From positions 2,046,001-2,110,000 of the forward strand of contig NZ_CP155079.2 in the NCBI RefSeq assembly GCF_039634365.2: 64,000 nt of DNA, read 5' to 3'. The stretch's first letter is position 1, and every line of letters begins with the position of its first letter. The notes beneath the pieces are model-generated. The model did no database searches, had not been told where the DNA came from, and saw nothing but the letters and a program-made list of their open reading frames with translations. Source of the stretch: Mucilaginibacter sp. PAMB04168. GTDB taxonomy: Bacteria; Bacteroidota; Bacteroidia; Sphingobacteriales; Sphingobacteriaceae. The translations under genes and the position numbers were made by a program. Shown here piece after piece: positions 49,983 through 58,502 of this stretch.

Positions 49983-52900
49983 TCAATTGTTCTTCAGTAC
50001 AAAATATCCAGTCATTCGCTTCTCCACGCCACCGTTAGTGGTGTATTTTAACAAATAGTAATATGTGCCCGGAGGCTGCATCGAACCTGTAACACTGGAA
50101 CGGCCATTAAACGCACGTGTCACATTATCATAATTTTGCGTTTCAAATATTTTGTTACCGTTACTGCTCATAACCAGTAACTGATTTTTTGGGTGCTCAT
50201 CAATACCCTCAATATATAACACATCGTTAAGACCGTCGCCGTTTGGCGATAAAGCTTGCCGAACAACTAATTTCTTACTGTCTGCTTCATCGTTTAACGA
50301 ATTACTGGTTACTGTATTTGTGGTAGCGCTGTTTTTGTTCAAGGTTGCAGACATAGCAGCGGTCAAGGTGGTAAACTCTGCGTCCCGACCATAACTGATA
50401 CCTGTGCTGTTGATAGCATATGCTCTATAAACATAAAAGGTATTTGAAGTTAAGCCTGTTACAACTGAGGAGAAATCACCAGCACCACTTCCTATAACTA
50501 CTTTTGTATCAACACCCACCGTAGACGAGTAATGATTACTGTATACTATGCCCCGTTCTGTTACAGTTGCTGTGGCCCCGCCCTGGTCTGTAACATTACC
50601 GCCCATGGTAGCAAAAGTGTCGCCTATAGAGGTAGCTTCGGTTGTGGATACCCTGGCATAATCGTTAGGTATCAGCATTTTTGTAGCAACAGGGCTGGTA
50701 GTTGCACCGTCAGATACCGTGTAGTTTAGCGTGCGGGTTAGCAGCGAGTTGCTAAAGGTTGAAAACTTGATGCTTCTTAATATGGTTTCTGCTTCGCCCA
50801 CAGTAACCTGTGCAAAGATGGTAAGTACACCTGTATTTCGGTTATAAGTTACCGGATAAGTAAGATTTAAATTAGTTGAAAGCTGGTCGCCGAAACTAAA
50901 GTTGGTGATTGTAATTCTGGCGCCCGAAAGGTTAGCATTTTTATCGCCCGAAACGCTTACTCCGGTATCAACAAAATCATTAAAGGCACTTGGTGTAAAT
51001 ATAACGTTGCCAGGACTCGTCGTTACAATCGAAGCAGGTTTGTCCGGTCTTGTAATGGTGTATACCTCGCCGTTAAATGGAATGGTACCTACAACTGGCG
51101 GGTCAATAAAGTTACTGTTGTCAAAACTCAACTGCAGCGTTCCGCTACCCGTGCCTGTACGAATAGTTACTACAAATTCGGTACCCGAACCTGTTATGCC
51201 CATGCTTCCATCTAAAGCTGGCTTTAAATTGAACCCGGTAGTTACTAATTTTAGGTTTTCTGCATATAAACGACTAATAGGCTGAGAGAATTTGATGGTG
51301 TATCTCACCTTTGGGGCATCAGTTACAGCCGGGTCATTACGGGTTATTGATAAAACCCGCGCTTGCGAATTTGTGGTAAACGACAACTGCTCACCATATG
51401 AAACCCCCAAATCATTTAAGGCATAGGCCTTGAAATAGTATAGCGTATTTAAAAGCAGATTCCTGGCAATGTCGGCAAAATTATCCAGCTCAGAGGCCAC
51501 CAGCTTGGTGCCAGATGTGATAGTTGGATCTGGGTTGGTACTATACACCAGCCCACGTTCAGTTATTTGCAGTCCGCCATTACTAAGAATAGTGCCAAAC
51601 AAGCGGGCCTCTGTTGCGCTAAGAAGCGTTGCAGAATCTGTTCTAACCACAGCAAGGTACCTGAAATCGGCCGATGCTTCGAGGTTTCCGGTACCTTTGG
51701 CATCAATAGCTACTCCGGCCGGAACAGTGATCTTAATTGGGCCGCTTGCAACAGGGGTAAGCAAAAAGTTATAATCGTCGCCACTACCAGTAAAATTACT
51801 AACTGTAGCGTTAATTGTAACGATATCTGAAGCGGTAAAGCCGGTTACAGGGTTAGAAAACGTTACCCTGACCGGGAACGCAGTTTGCTGACCGGTGGCT
51901 GTACCGGATATGGTTACATTAACCTGATCGCGGTTAACGGTATAGCTGCCACCATAAAATGGCAGGTTAGCAATAGCCGGTTCAATGCCGGCTGTATTCG
52001 AAAACCCTAACTGGAATGTACCACTACCGGTACCTGTACTCAAAGTTACCACGTAACTATTACCTGAGCCGATTAAATCTCTGATGGCAGGAGGGGTGAT
52101 GAAGCCCGTGGCCGGCACGGTAAAGTTTGAGACAGTTAAACCGGTAACGGGTTGCGATAAGGTAATGTTATAACTTACAAAATCCGATGTGGTGTTCATA
52201 GGATAGTTACGCGTTATGGACATTACCTCAGTTGGCATTTTTGTGGTGAAGGTTTGATTTTCGCCATAAGAAGTGCCCAGGCTGTTGATAGCGTAAGCGC
52301 GGTACACATAAAAGCGGTTAGGAGCAAGGCCCGTTTCTACTTTTGAAAAACTGCCTGTGCCGCTGCCCAGCACAATTTTATTAGTCGAAGCTGTGGTAGG
52401 ATTATAATCGGTGTCATACACAATGCCTCTTTCGGTAACAGGCAAGCCACCGTCATCGGTCACATTGCCGCCCATGGTGGCAAAGGTAGCACTTATGGCC
52501 TGGGCCGCTGTAGTGGTAACCGTTGGATAAGCATTGAACGAGAACGATTTTTCACTATTTCCATTACCTACGCCATCAAGCGCAGCACCTGCCGGTATGG
52601 TAACCTGGGTTTTTCCGCCTGAGGTGGGCGTTAACTGGAAGGTATAATAATCGCCGCTGCCGGTAAAATTACTAACGGTTGCATTGCTTGTGTTAATGTC
52701 TGAAGCGGTAAAGCCGGTAACAGGTTTAGAGAATGTAACCATTACCGGGAAAGCAGTTGAGGGGCCTGTGGGCGTACCTGCTATAGTTACTTGCGGCAGT
52801 TGACGGTCAATGGTGTAAGAGCCTCCGTAAACGGGGAGGTTGCCGATAAAAGGTTCTACACCGTTTGTATTTGACAATGCAAGCTGAAAAGAACCACTGC

Positions 52901-53675
52901 CGGTGCCTGTGTTAAGCGTTACCACATACACGCTCCCCGAACCTGATATATTGGTGATTGCCGGAGGTGTGGCAAGGCCGGTTGAAGGTATGGTAAAGTT
53001 GCTCGCTTTAACGCCGGTAACAGCCTGAGAAAGATTAACGGTATAGCTTACGCTTTGTGCATTACTGGTTACAGGATTGTTGCGCGTAATAGAAGTTGCC
53101 TCCGTTATGCCTTTGGTGGTAAAAGTCTGGTTTTCGCCATAAGAGGTACCCTCGCTGTTTATGGCGTAAGCGCGATATACATACAAGCGGTTAGGGGCAA
53201 GGCCTGTTTCTACTTTTGAAAAACTGCCTGTGCCGCTGCCTAGTACAATTTTATGGGTGGAGGCTGTGGTGGGGTTGTAATCAGTATCATACACAATGCC
53301 GCGTTCAGTAACGGCTGATCCGCCATTATTGGTCACATTACCGCCCATGGTTACAAAGGTAGCGCTTATAGCTTGAGCCGGTGTTGTGGTAACCGTTGGA
53401 CCAGCATTAAAGTTGCTTAACTTTTTATAAAATGCACCGCCTGGAATGCCATCCTTATTGGTGTAATAGATAATATGGGGTGCTTTGGTTGTGGTGGAAG
53501 CCCGTAATGCTATACTTAATGGGTCTAAATTGGCAATCCAGTTATGGGGTTCATCGCCTACGCCTAATCCATCATCAATGGCCAGGGCATGGCCTGTGTT
53601 AGCCTCTGTAACAACAGCCCTGCTCAAGGCGCAACTAAATAAAATAATCAGAACAGTTAAGGATAGGTTTCTCAT
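49983..53675 (-). CDS. Repetitive secreted protein with C-terminal CHU_C (T9SS sorting) domain, putative adhesin
   Basis: 1230 aa with a signal peptide (about 1-20). The body is built from repeating cassettes of three beta-sandwich types. Type A is fibronectin-like with MGGNVT, TERGIVYDTDYNPTT and YVYRAYAINS, type B contains SITRN and TGTGSGxFQL, and type C contains VTFSKPVTGFTASDI and TVSNFTGSGD. Order is A-B-C, A-B-C, A-B, a cadherin-like segment (about 880-1010), A, then a CHU_C domain (about 1135-1230) starting ALSPNGDGLNDVLYIEGI and ending MTGYFVLKNN. CHU_C domains mark export by the type IX secretion system and anchoring at the cell surface. It is divergent from a PorP/SprF-family gene, the usual partner of such proteins. 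Likely role: surface adhesion or gliding. Confidence 0.9.
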   Translation of the reverse strand: MRNLSLTVLIILFSCALSRAVVTEANTGHALAIDDGLGVGDEPHNWIANLDPLSIALRASTTTKAPHIIYYTNKDGIPGGAFYKKLSNFNAGPTVTTTPAQAISATFVTMGGNVTNNGGSAVTERGIVYDTDYNPTTASTHKIVLGSGTGSFSKVETGLAPNRLYVYRAYAINSEGTSYGENQTFTTKGITEATSITRNNPVTSNAQSVSYTVNLSQAVTGVKASNFTIPSTGLATPPAITNISGSGSVYVVTLNTGTGSGSFQLALSNTNGVEPFIGNLPVYGGSYTIDRQLPQVTIAGTPTGPSTAFPVMVTFSKPVTGFTASDINTSNATVSNFTGSGDYYTFQLTPTSGGKTQVTIPAGAALDGVGNGNSEKSFSFNAYPTVTTTAAQAISATFATMGGNVTDDGGLPVTERGIVYDTDYNPTTASTNKIVLGSGTGSFSKVETGLAPNRFYVYRAYAINSLGTSYGENQTFTTKMPTEVMSITRNYPMNTTSDFVSYNITLSQPVTGLTVSNFTVPATGFITPPAIRDLIGSGNSYVVTLSTGTGSGTFQLGFSNTAGIEPAIANLPFYGGSYTVNRDQVNVTISGTATGQQTAFPVRVTFSNPVTGFTASDIVTINATVSNFTGSGDDYNFLLTPVASGPIKITVPAGVAIDAKGTGNLEASADFRYLAVVRTDSATLLSATEARLFGTILSNGGLQITERGLVYSTNPDPTITSGTKLVASELDNFADIARNLLLNTLYYFKAYALNDLGVSYGEQLSFTTNSQARVLSITRNDPAVTDAPKVRYTIKFSQPISRLYAENLKLVTTGFNLKPALDGSMGITGSGTEFVVTIRTGTGSGTLQLSFDNSNFIDPPVVGTIPFNGEVYTITRPDKPASIVTTSPGNVIFTPSAFNDFVDTGVSVSGDKNANLSGARITITNFSFGDQLSTNLNLTYPVTYNRNTGVLTIFAQVTVGEAETILRSIKFSTFSNSLLTRTLNYTVSDGATTSPVATKMLIPNDYARVSTTEATSIGDTFATMGGNVTDQGGATATVTERGIVYSNHYSSTVGVDTKVVIGSGAGDFSSVVTGLTSNTFYVYRAYAINSTGISYGRDAEFTTLTAAMSATLNKNSATTNTVTSNSLNDEADSKKLVVRQALSPNGDGLNDVLYIEGIDEHPKNQLLVMSSNGNKIFETQNYDNVTRAFNGRSSVTGSMQPPGTYYYLLKYTTNGGVEKRMTGYFVLKNN
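52250..53400 (-). repeat. Tandem duplication of an approx. 850-bp A-B-C cassette
   Basis: The stretch about 52255-52520 is about 80 percent identical by eye to about 53105-53400, an offset of about 853 bp. Exact runs include the CTACTTTTGAAAAACTGCC segment at about 52337 and 53211. The copies encode the first two type A domains of the CHU_C protein. This fits an older in-frame duplication of one A-B-C cassette. Confidence 0.8.
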
Positions 53676-54060
53676 GATGGTTTGATTAGCTGAATACTTA
53701 TCAAAACTATCTTTTTATTTCAAGATGAGTTAACTGTCGGTTAAGTCGTGTGCTGATTTTAGATCGTTTTGCTCTATTAATGAGCAAGTTAATGAGAAAG
53801 TGTGTTTTTAAACGATACAGTATGTGTGCACAATAAAATGGCTAATTGTTGCTTGTAGTTTCTACATTGAACGGCATATCATCGGAGGCTTACCGGCGTT
53901 CAACTATTCTAAAATGATGCATCAGGCATAAGCTGTATTACGTACTATTACAGCTAAAGTGCCTTTTTATCCTAACCAATTAAGATGAACCAGAAATACA
54001 GTATATAAATAGGTTTAAACAAATCTTGTTGTACAAGCAACAGCGTTTAATTTATCCTTT
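53676..54060. other. Divergent promoter region between the CHU_C protein and PorP/SprF genes
   Basis: 385 bp with no gene. On the minus strand TAGTTTTG (complement of 53702-53709) is a perfect TAnnTTTG -7 element 27 bp before the CHU_C start. On the plus strand TAGGTTTA (54010-54017) is a likely -7 element for the PorP gene, about 44 bp before its ATG. TAACCAATT occurs at 53973-53981. Confidence 0.6.
53702..53709 (-). promoter_or_regulatory. -7 promoter element of the CHU_C gene
   Basis: Read on the minus strand it is TAGTTTTG, an exact match to the Bacteroidota TAnnTTTG consensus, 27 bp from the start codon. No well-placed TTG -33 element is seen. Confidence 0.5.
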
Positions 54061-55020
54061 ATGAATAACTCAAAACCAAAACCATCACATCCACACCTAT
54101 CTATCTGCAAGCAAACGTTCTGTTTAATAACGGCTTTTTGCTGTTTTATTGCAGCACAAAATTGTAAAGCCCAGCAACTTTTTAACTACACGCAGTATAT
54201 GCACAACCTTGTGCCTGTAAATACTGCTGCCGCCGTGTTAGAGCAAGCGGAATCCGTAAACGTGGTTATACGAAGGCAACTTACAGGTATTGAGGGCGCA
54301 CCGTCTACTTTCATTTTTAACGGACAACTGCCTATAGAATCCATTGGTGCAACGGCCGGCCTGGTGTTGCTTAATGATCAGTTTGCCATTGAACGCCTCA
54401 CCGAAATCAACGCATTTTTGGCCAAGCGCATACGCCTGGCCCAGGGAGGTCAGTATCTCTCGGTTTCCCTGAATTTAGGAATCAGGAGGTATACTGCCAA
54501 CTATTCTTCGTTGGATGCTACAGATCCGCAGTTTAGAAACGATGTAAGGGAATCAAGGCCAAATATTGGCTTTGGAATTTTGTACCATAGTGCAAGATAT
54601 TATCTGGGTGTAGCCGTACCTGAGTTTACTACGCGCAGTTTAGGTCAGGCATCACTGGTTGATAACAGCTTTTTTAGCAGTCATTACAATTTTTCAGGCG
54701 CTTATCTACTGGGCGATGAAGGTGGAGAGGTTAGAGTTAAGCCCTCAGTGCTTGCCAGCTATGCTAAAGACCTGCCATTGGTTTGCAACTTCTCGACCAC
54801 CTTATACCTGAAAAGTACCCTGGGCTTAGGGGCTAATTACCGGACTAACAAAGAGATGGCAGGGATTCTTTCCTATACATCAGACCTGTTAAAAGTTGGC
54901 TATTCCTATCAATTTGGTACAGTAAACAATAATGTCGTCAACGGCTTCCGTAATAATACGCATGAAATTACCTTCACCTACCGCTTCGGTAACAATCTCG
55001 GCAATCGTTCGTTGCTGTAA
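54061..55020 (+). CDS. PorP/SprF family type IX secretion outer-membrane protein
   Basis: 319 aa. A signal segment ends near residue 38 (NCKA-Q), after a 17-residue polar extension. The mature part begins QQLFNYTQYMHNLVPVNTAAA, the conserved start of PorP/SprF proteins, followed by an amphipathic beta-barrel (RRQLTGIEGAPSTFIFNGQLP and TAGLVLLNDQFAIERLTEINA) and a C-terminal ITFTYRFGN strand. SprF-type proteins are needed to expose a particular CHU_C adhesin at the cell surface and are normally encoded next to it. Here the divergent 1230-residue CHU_C protein is the evident client. Confidence 0.92.
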   Translation: MNNSKPKPSHPHLSICKQTFCLITAFCCFIAAQNCKAQQLFNYTQYMHNLVPVNTAAAVLEQAESVNVVIRRQLTGIEGAPSTFIFNGQLPIESIGATAGLVLLNDQFAIERLTEINAFLAKRIRLAQGGQYLSVSLNLGIRRYTANYSSLDATDPQFRNDVRESRPNIGFGILYHSARYYLGVAVPEFTTRSLGQASLVDNSFFSSHYNFSGAYLLGDEGGEVRVKPSVLASYAKDLPLVCNFSTTLYLKSTLGLGANYRTNKEMAGILSYTSDLLKVGYSYQFGTVNNNVVNGFRNNTHEITFTYRFGNNLGNRSLL

Positions 55021-55153
55021 ATGATACCTCCAACCACAGCCATCTTAATTCAAATTAAATATGAGTTAGTTGTCATTACATCTTTGTTGCTTGGTCAGCA
55101 ACCCCAAATTACCTATTACACATACCCACAACAAGCAAAAAAAATTAATCTTT

Positions 55154-55210
55154 TTTATTTGCAAATACAAAAATAACAATCCATATTTGGTTAACCAATC
55201 TGGTCAACCA
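55154..55210 (+). promoter_or_regulatory. Promoter and paired GntR-type operator before the GntR gene
   Basis: TTTATTTGC at 55154-55162 is a -7-like element. Downstream are two palindromic sites: TTGGTTAACCAA (55187-55198, perfect 12-bp palindrome) and TGGTCAACCA (55201-55210). Both have the TGGTnnACCA form, close to the TGGT...ACCA half-sites known for FadR-branch GntR regulators. The second ends 4 bases before the GntR start codon, so bound repressor would block transcription of its own gene. Operator role is inferred. Confidence 0.72.
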
Positions 55211-55214
55211 ATTT

Positions 55215-55952
55215 ATGAAGTCAATTACTGAAACACTGCCGGCTACGCAGCCTGAAAGTTCTGTTGATAAAATCATCAGGGAGTTAAAGCAACTGATCGT
55301 CTCCGGCCAGTTAAAGCCTGGGGATAGGTTACCGGCCGAGCGATCCTTGTCCGAAAAATTTGGTGTAGGTCGCAGCTATGTTCGCGAAGCTATTTTGAAA
55401 CTGGAGTTTTATGGCTTACTAAAAACTAATCCACAAAGTGGCACTTACGTTTCAGGCTTAAGTATTAAGGTGATTGATAATATTATTAATGATATCATAA
55501 AGCTTAACAAAGACAATTTCAGCGCATTAATTGAAGCGCGGTATTATTTGGAACTAGACGCGGTTAAACTGGCGGCCGAGCGCAGAAGCCAGGCCGACTT
55601 GGAAGCCATTGAGCAGGCTTTGCTTGATTATGAAACTAAGACCCTGGCAAACCAGGATGCGGTAGAAGAGGATATGCTCTTTCATATCATGATAGCGCGT
55701 GCCGCTAACAACTCTGTTATCGAATCTATGATACTGGTATTAATTCCTGACTTGATTAAAACCATTATCGAAAATAAAGTGTGTGGCGAAAACCGGGGCA
55801 AAACTGCTATGAAAGAACACCGCGCCATATTAGAAGCTTTAAAAGCAGGTGATATTGATGCTGCCGAAGATGCCATGGCACAACACCTTGACGAAATACT
55901 GCAGATAAGCCGAACCGATTATACAGCAAAAAAAATTATAAACAACCAATAA
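55215..55952 (+). CDS. GntR/FadR-family transcriptional regulator of the alginate operon
   Basis: 245 aa, no signal peptide. N-terminal winged helix (about 16-85): LKPGDRLPAERSLSEKFGVGRSYVREAILKLE is the classic GntR motif, with LKTNPQSGTYVS as the wing. The C-terminal all-helical FCD domain (about 95-235) includes EARYYLELDAVKLAAER, DMLFHIMIARAANN and EHRAILEALKAGDIDAAE, with the metal- and ligand-binding histidines. It heads the alginate genes, with 42 bp to PL17, and its own start is preceded by two TGGTnnACCA palindromes. The likely effector is an alginate breakdown product such as the unsaturated monouronate or 2-keto-3-deoxygluconate. Confidence 0.93.
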   Translation: MKSITETLPATQPESSVDKIIRELKQLIVSGQLKPGDRLPAERSLSEKFGVGRSYVREAILKLEFYGLLKTNPQSGTYVSGLSIKVIDNIINDIIKLNKDNFSALIEARYYLELDAVKLAAERRSQADLEAIEQALLDYETKTLANQDAVEEDMLFHIMIARAANNSVIESMILVLIPDLIKTIIENKVCGENRGKTAMKEHRAILEALKAGDIDAAEDAMAQHLDEILQISRTDYTAKKIINNQ

Positions 55953-55994
55953 AGCGTACTATAACCGCTTAAATCCATTTTTAAAAATATCAAA

Positions 55995-58130
55995 ATGAAC
56001 TACTTTAAAAAGGTGGTATCACTACTCTCATGCCTTTGTTTTAGCGTTTGTGCCGTTGCGCAAACCCACCCTAATATTATGCTTACTAAGGCCAATATTG
56101 CTGCAGTGCGCAAAGGTGTAACCCTATATCCGTTACTTAAAAGCTCTTACCAGGATGCAAAAAAAGAGGCCGACCGCGCGTTGGCGGCTCCTGTTGTTGT
56201 ACCGGTTCCTAAAGATGGTGGTGGTGGAGCCAGTCATGAACAGCATAAGCGTAATTACCAAAATATAATGGCCTGCGGTATAGCTTACCAAATAACCGGC
56301 GATGCTAAATACGCCACTTATGTTAAAAACGTGCTGCTGCAATATGCGGCTCAGTATCAAAAATGGCCCTTACATCCAAAGCGCGAAAACAGCAACCCAC
56401 CCGGCCGTATGTTTTGGCAAATACTAAATGATTGTGTTTGGCAGGTAAACGTAATACAAGGCTACGATATGGTATATAACGGTATAACTCCGGCCGACCG
56501 CAAGATCATCGAAACACAATTATTTGCCCCTATCGTAAAGTTTATTTACGACGATAACAAGGAGACTTTTGACCGTTTGCACAACCACGGTACCTGGGCT
56601 GTTGCAGCGGTAGGCTTAACCGGTTATGTATTAAATAAGCCGGAGTGGGTGCAAATGGCCCTCAAAGGAACCGATAAAAGCGGGCAAAGCGGCTTTTTAG
56701 CACAGGTAGATGAGCTCTTTTCGCCCGATGGCTACTACACCGAAGGGTTTTATTATCAGCGCTATGCATTACTGCCGTTTGTGGTTTTTGCCAAAGCCAT
56801 AAACCAATACGAACCTCAAAGGCATATATTTCAATATCACAGTGGTATTTTAACTAAGGCAGTCAACATTGCCCTGCAGGGGACTTACAGCAACGGCGCT
56901 TTTTTTCCTATTAATGATGCCATGAAGGATAAAACCTTCGAAAGTTCGGAGCTGATTAATGCAGTTGATATTGCCTATGCAGATATTAGTCCTGATAAAG
57001 GTTTGCTTGATGTAGCAGCCCGTCAGAAAAGGGTAGTGGTATCTGATGCAGGTCTTAAGGTGGCTAAAGATCTGGCTGCTGGTTTGGCTAAACCCTTCAA
57101 CTACCAGCCTATGTGGATGACAGACGGTAAGAAAGGCGATGAAGGAGGTATTGGCATCCTGCGCTGTGGCGAAGGCAATAAGCAACAGGCCGTATTGTTA
57201 AAAGCCGCTGCACAAGGTATGGGCCACGGCCACTTCGACCGGCTGAACATGTTGTACTATGACAACGGCGGCGAGGTGTTTCCCGACTATGGCGCTTCGC
57301 GCTTTATAAACATCGAAACTAAAAACGGCGGCGGTTATTTGCCCGAAAATACCTCATGGGCAAAGCAAACCGTGGCACATAATGCATTGGTGGTTGATCA
57401 GCTGTCGCATTTTAAAGGTAACCTAAAAGAAGCTTCCAAATATCACCCCGAATTAGTTGCGTTTAAAATCACAGATAAAATACAAGTAGTAAGCGCCCGC
57501 GAGGACCACGCTTATCCGGGTGTGCAAATGGTTCGTGCAATGGCTTTAATGCAAGTGCCGGGGTTAACTAAACCCTTACTGGTTGATGTGGTAAAAGCAA
57601 CAGCAGCAGCTAATCACCAGTATGATTTACCCTACTGGTACAAAGGAACCATTGTTGACGCCTCATTCAAAAAGGAAGCTATTCGGGATGATTTAAAGGC
57701 GTTGGGAAAATCAAACGGTTACCAGCATTTATGGCTCAACAGCGAAAACGAAGTGCCTGCAGCCGAAGGGTACGTAAGCGTAATGCAGGGGCAAAGCTTT
57801 TACACCACCTGCTTTGCCGGCACTGCGCCCATGAAAGTCAAACTGGTATCAACCGGGGCCAATGACCCTGATATGAGTATATTGGAAAGCAAAGCTTTTA
57901 TGTTGTCGCAGCCGCAAGCCGCCAACCAAACATTTGTTACACTTACCGAAAACCACGGGCAAATTGACCCTGTAGCCGAAACCACATCTGGTGCTAAAAG
58001 CGCCATTGGTAAGCTAAATATAATAAGCTCCAACGATAGTAAAACCATATTCACTTTCGAGGTGAAGCATAAAGCTTATACCGTTACCCTGAATTACCAG
58101 GATAAGAACAATTTTATACAAGTAAATTAA
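55995..58130 (+). CDS. PL17 family oligoalginate lyase
   Basis: 711 aa, signal peptide to about residue 22 (AVA-Q). N-terminal Alginate_lyase (alpha/alpha)-toroid (about 55-350) and C-terminal Heparinase II/III-like beta-sheet domain (about 370-600, with GHGHFDRLNMLYY and VAHNALVVD). Catalytic-site matches: Asn197-His198 (NHGTWAVAAVG) and Tyr254 (FYYQRYALLPF). The 56-residue spacing between His and Tyr equals that of His202 and Tyr258 in Alg17C of Saccharophagus. PL17 enzymes act from the end of alginate oligomers and release unsaturated monouronic acid. It is probably periplasmic. The following KdgF gene starts 5 bp after its stop. Confidence 0.94.
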   Translation: MNYFKKVVSLLSCLCFSVCAVAQTHPNIMLTKANIAAVRKGVTLYPLLKSSYQDAKKEADRALAAPVVVPVPKDGGGGASHEQHKRNYQNIMACGIAYQITGDAKYATYVKNVLLQYAAQYQKWPLHPKRENSNPPGRMFWQILNDCVWQVNVIQGYDMVYNGITPADRKIIETQLFAPIVKFIYDDNKETFDRLHNHGTWAVAAVGLTGYVLNKPEWVQMALKGTDKSGQSGFLAQVDELFSPDGYYTEGFYYQRYALLPFVVFAKAINQYEPQRHIFQYHSGILTKAVNIALQGTYSNGAFFPINDAMKDKTFESSELINAVDIAYADISPDKGLLDVAARQKRVVVSDAGLKVAKDLAAGLAKPFNYQPMWMTDGKKGDEGGIGILRCGEGNKQQAVLLKAAAQGMGHGHFDRLNMLYYDNGGEVFPDYGASRFINIETKNGGGYLPENTSWAKQTVAHNALVVDQLSHFKGNLKEASKYHPELVAFKITDKIQVVSAREDHAYPGVQMVRAMALMQVPGLTKPLLVDVVKATAAANHQYDLPYWYKGTIVDASFKKEAIRDDLKALGKSNGYQHLWLNSENEVPAAEGYVSVMQGQSFYTTCFAGTAPMKVKLVSTGANDPDMSILESKAFMLSQPQAANQTFVTLTENHGQIDPVAETTSGAKSAIGKLNIISSNDSKTIFTFEVKHKAYTVTLNYQDKNNFIQVN

Positions 58131-58135
58131 TAGCA

Positions 58136-58486
58136 ATGTTACAAGGAACTTTATTTCAGATAGAAGACGAAACTCCGTGGCAGGATTTAGGAAATGGCGT
58201 AAAACGGCAGATGTACGGTTACGATGATAAAATCATGCTAGTAAAGGCCAAGTTTGAAGAAGGCGCTGTGGGTACACTGCACCAGCACTACCACTCGCAG
58301 GTTACCTATGTAGATAGTGGTGTATTTGAGATGACCATAGGCGATCACAAAAAGATTATACGCAAAGGTGACGGCTACTATGTACCGCCGCACGAAATAC
58401 ATGGCTGTGTATGCCTTGAACCGGGTATACTGGTTGATGTATTTAGCCCTCACCGCGAAGACTTTATTGAAAACATTAAGTACTAA
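58136..58486 (+). CDS. kdgF: KdgF-type cupin, unsaturated monouronate linearising enzyme
   Basis: 116 aa, no signal peptide, hence cytoplasmic. Single small cupin: metal ligands probably His49, His51 and Gln55 in TLHQHYHSQVTYV and His86 or His89 in YVPPHEIHG, with the closing glycine-rich turn KGDGYYVPP. KdgF proteins convert 4,5-unsaturated monouronates from pectin or alginate into 4-deoxy-L-erythro-5-hexoseulose uronate (DEH), otherwise a slow spontaneous step. Its place between PL17 and the transporter/SDR genes is the standard alginolytic operon layout. Confidence 0.9.
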   Translation: MLQGTLFQIEDETPWQDLGNGVKRQMYGYDDKIMLVKAKFEEGAVGTLHQHYHSQVTYVDSGVFEMTIGDHKKIIRKGDGYYVPPHEIHGCVCLEPGILVDVFSPHREDFIENIKY

Positions 58487-58502
58487 CCCCATCCTTATAA
58501 AC

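Noticed and set aside
58368..58502. An extended N-terminus for the alpha/beta hydrolase starting inside kdgF.
   Set aside because: It would overlap kdgF in another frame and place 45 extra residues before a normal signal peptide; the ATG at 58503 is clearly better.
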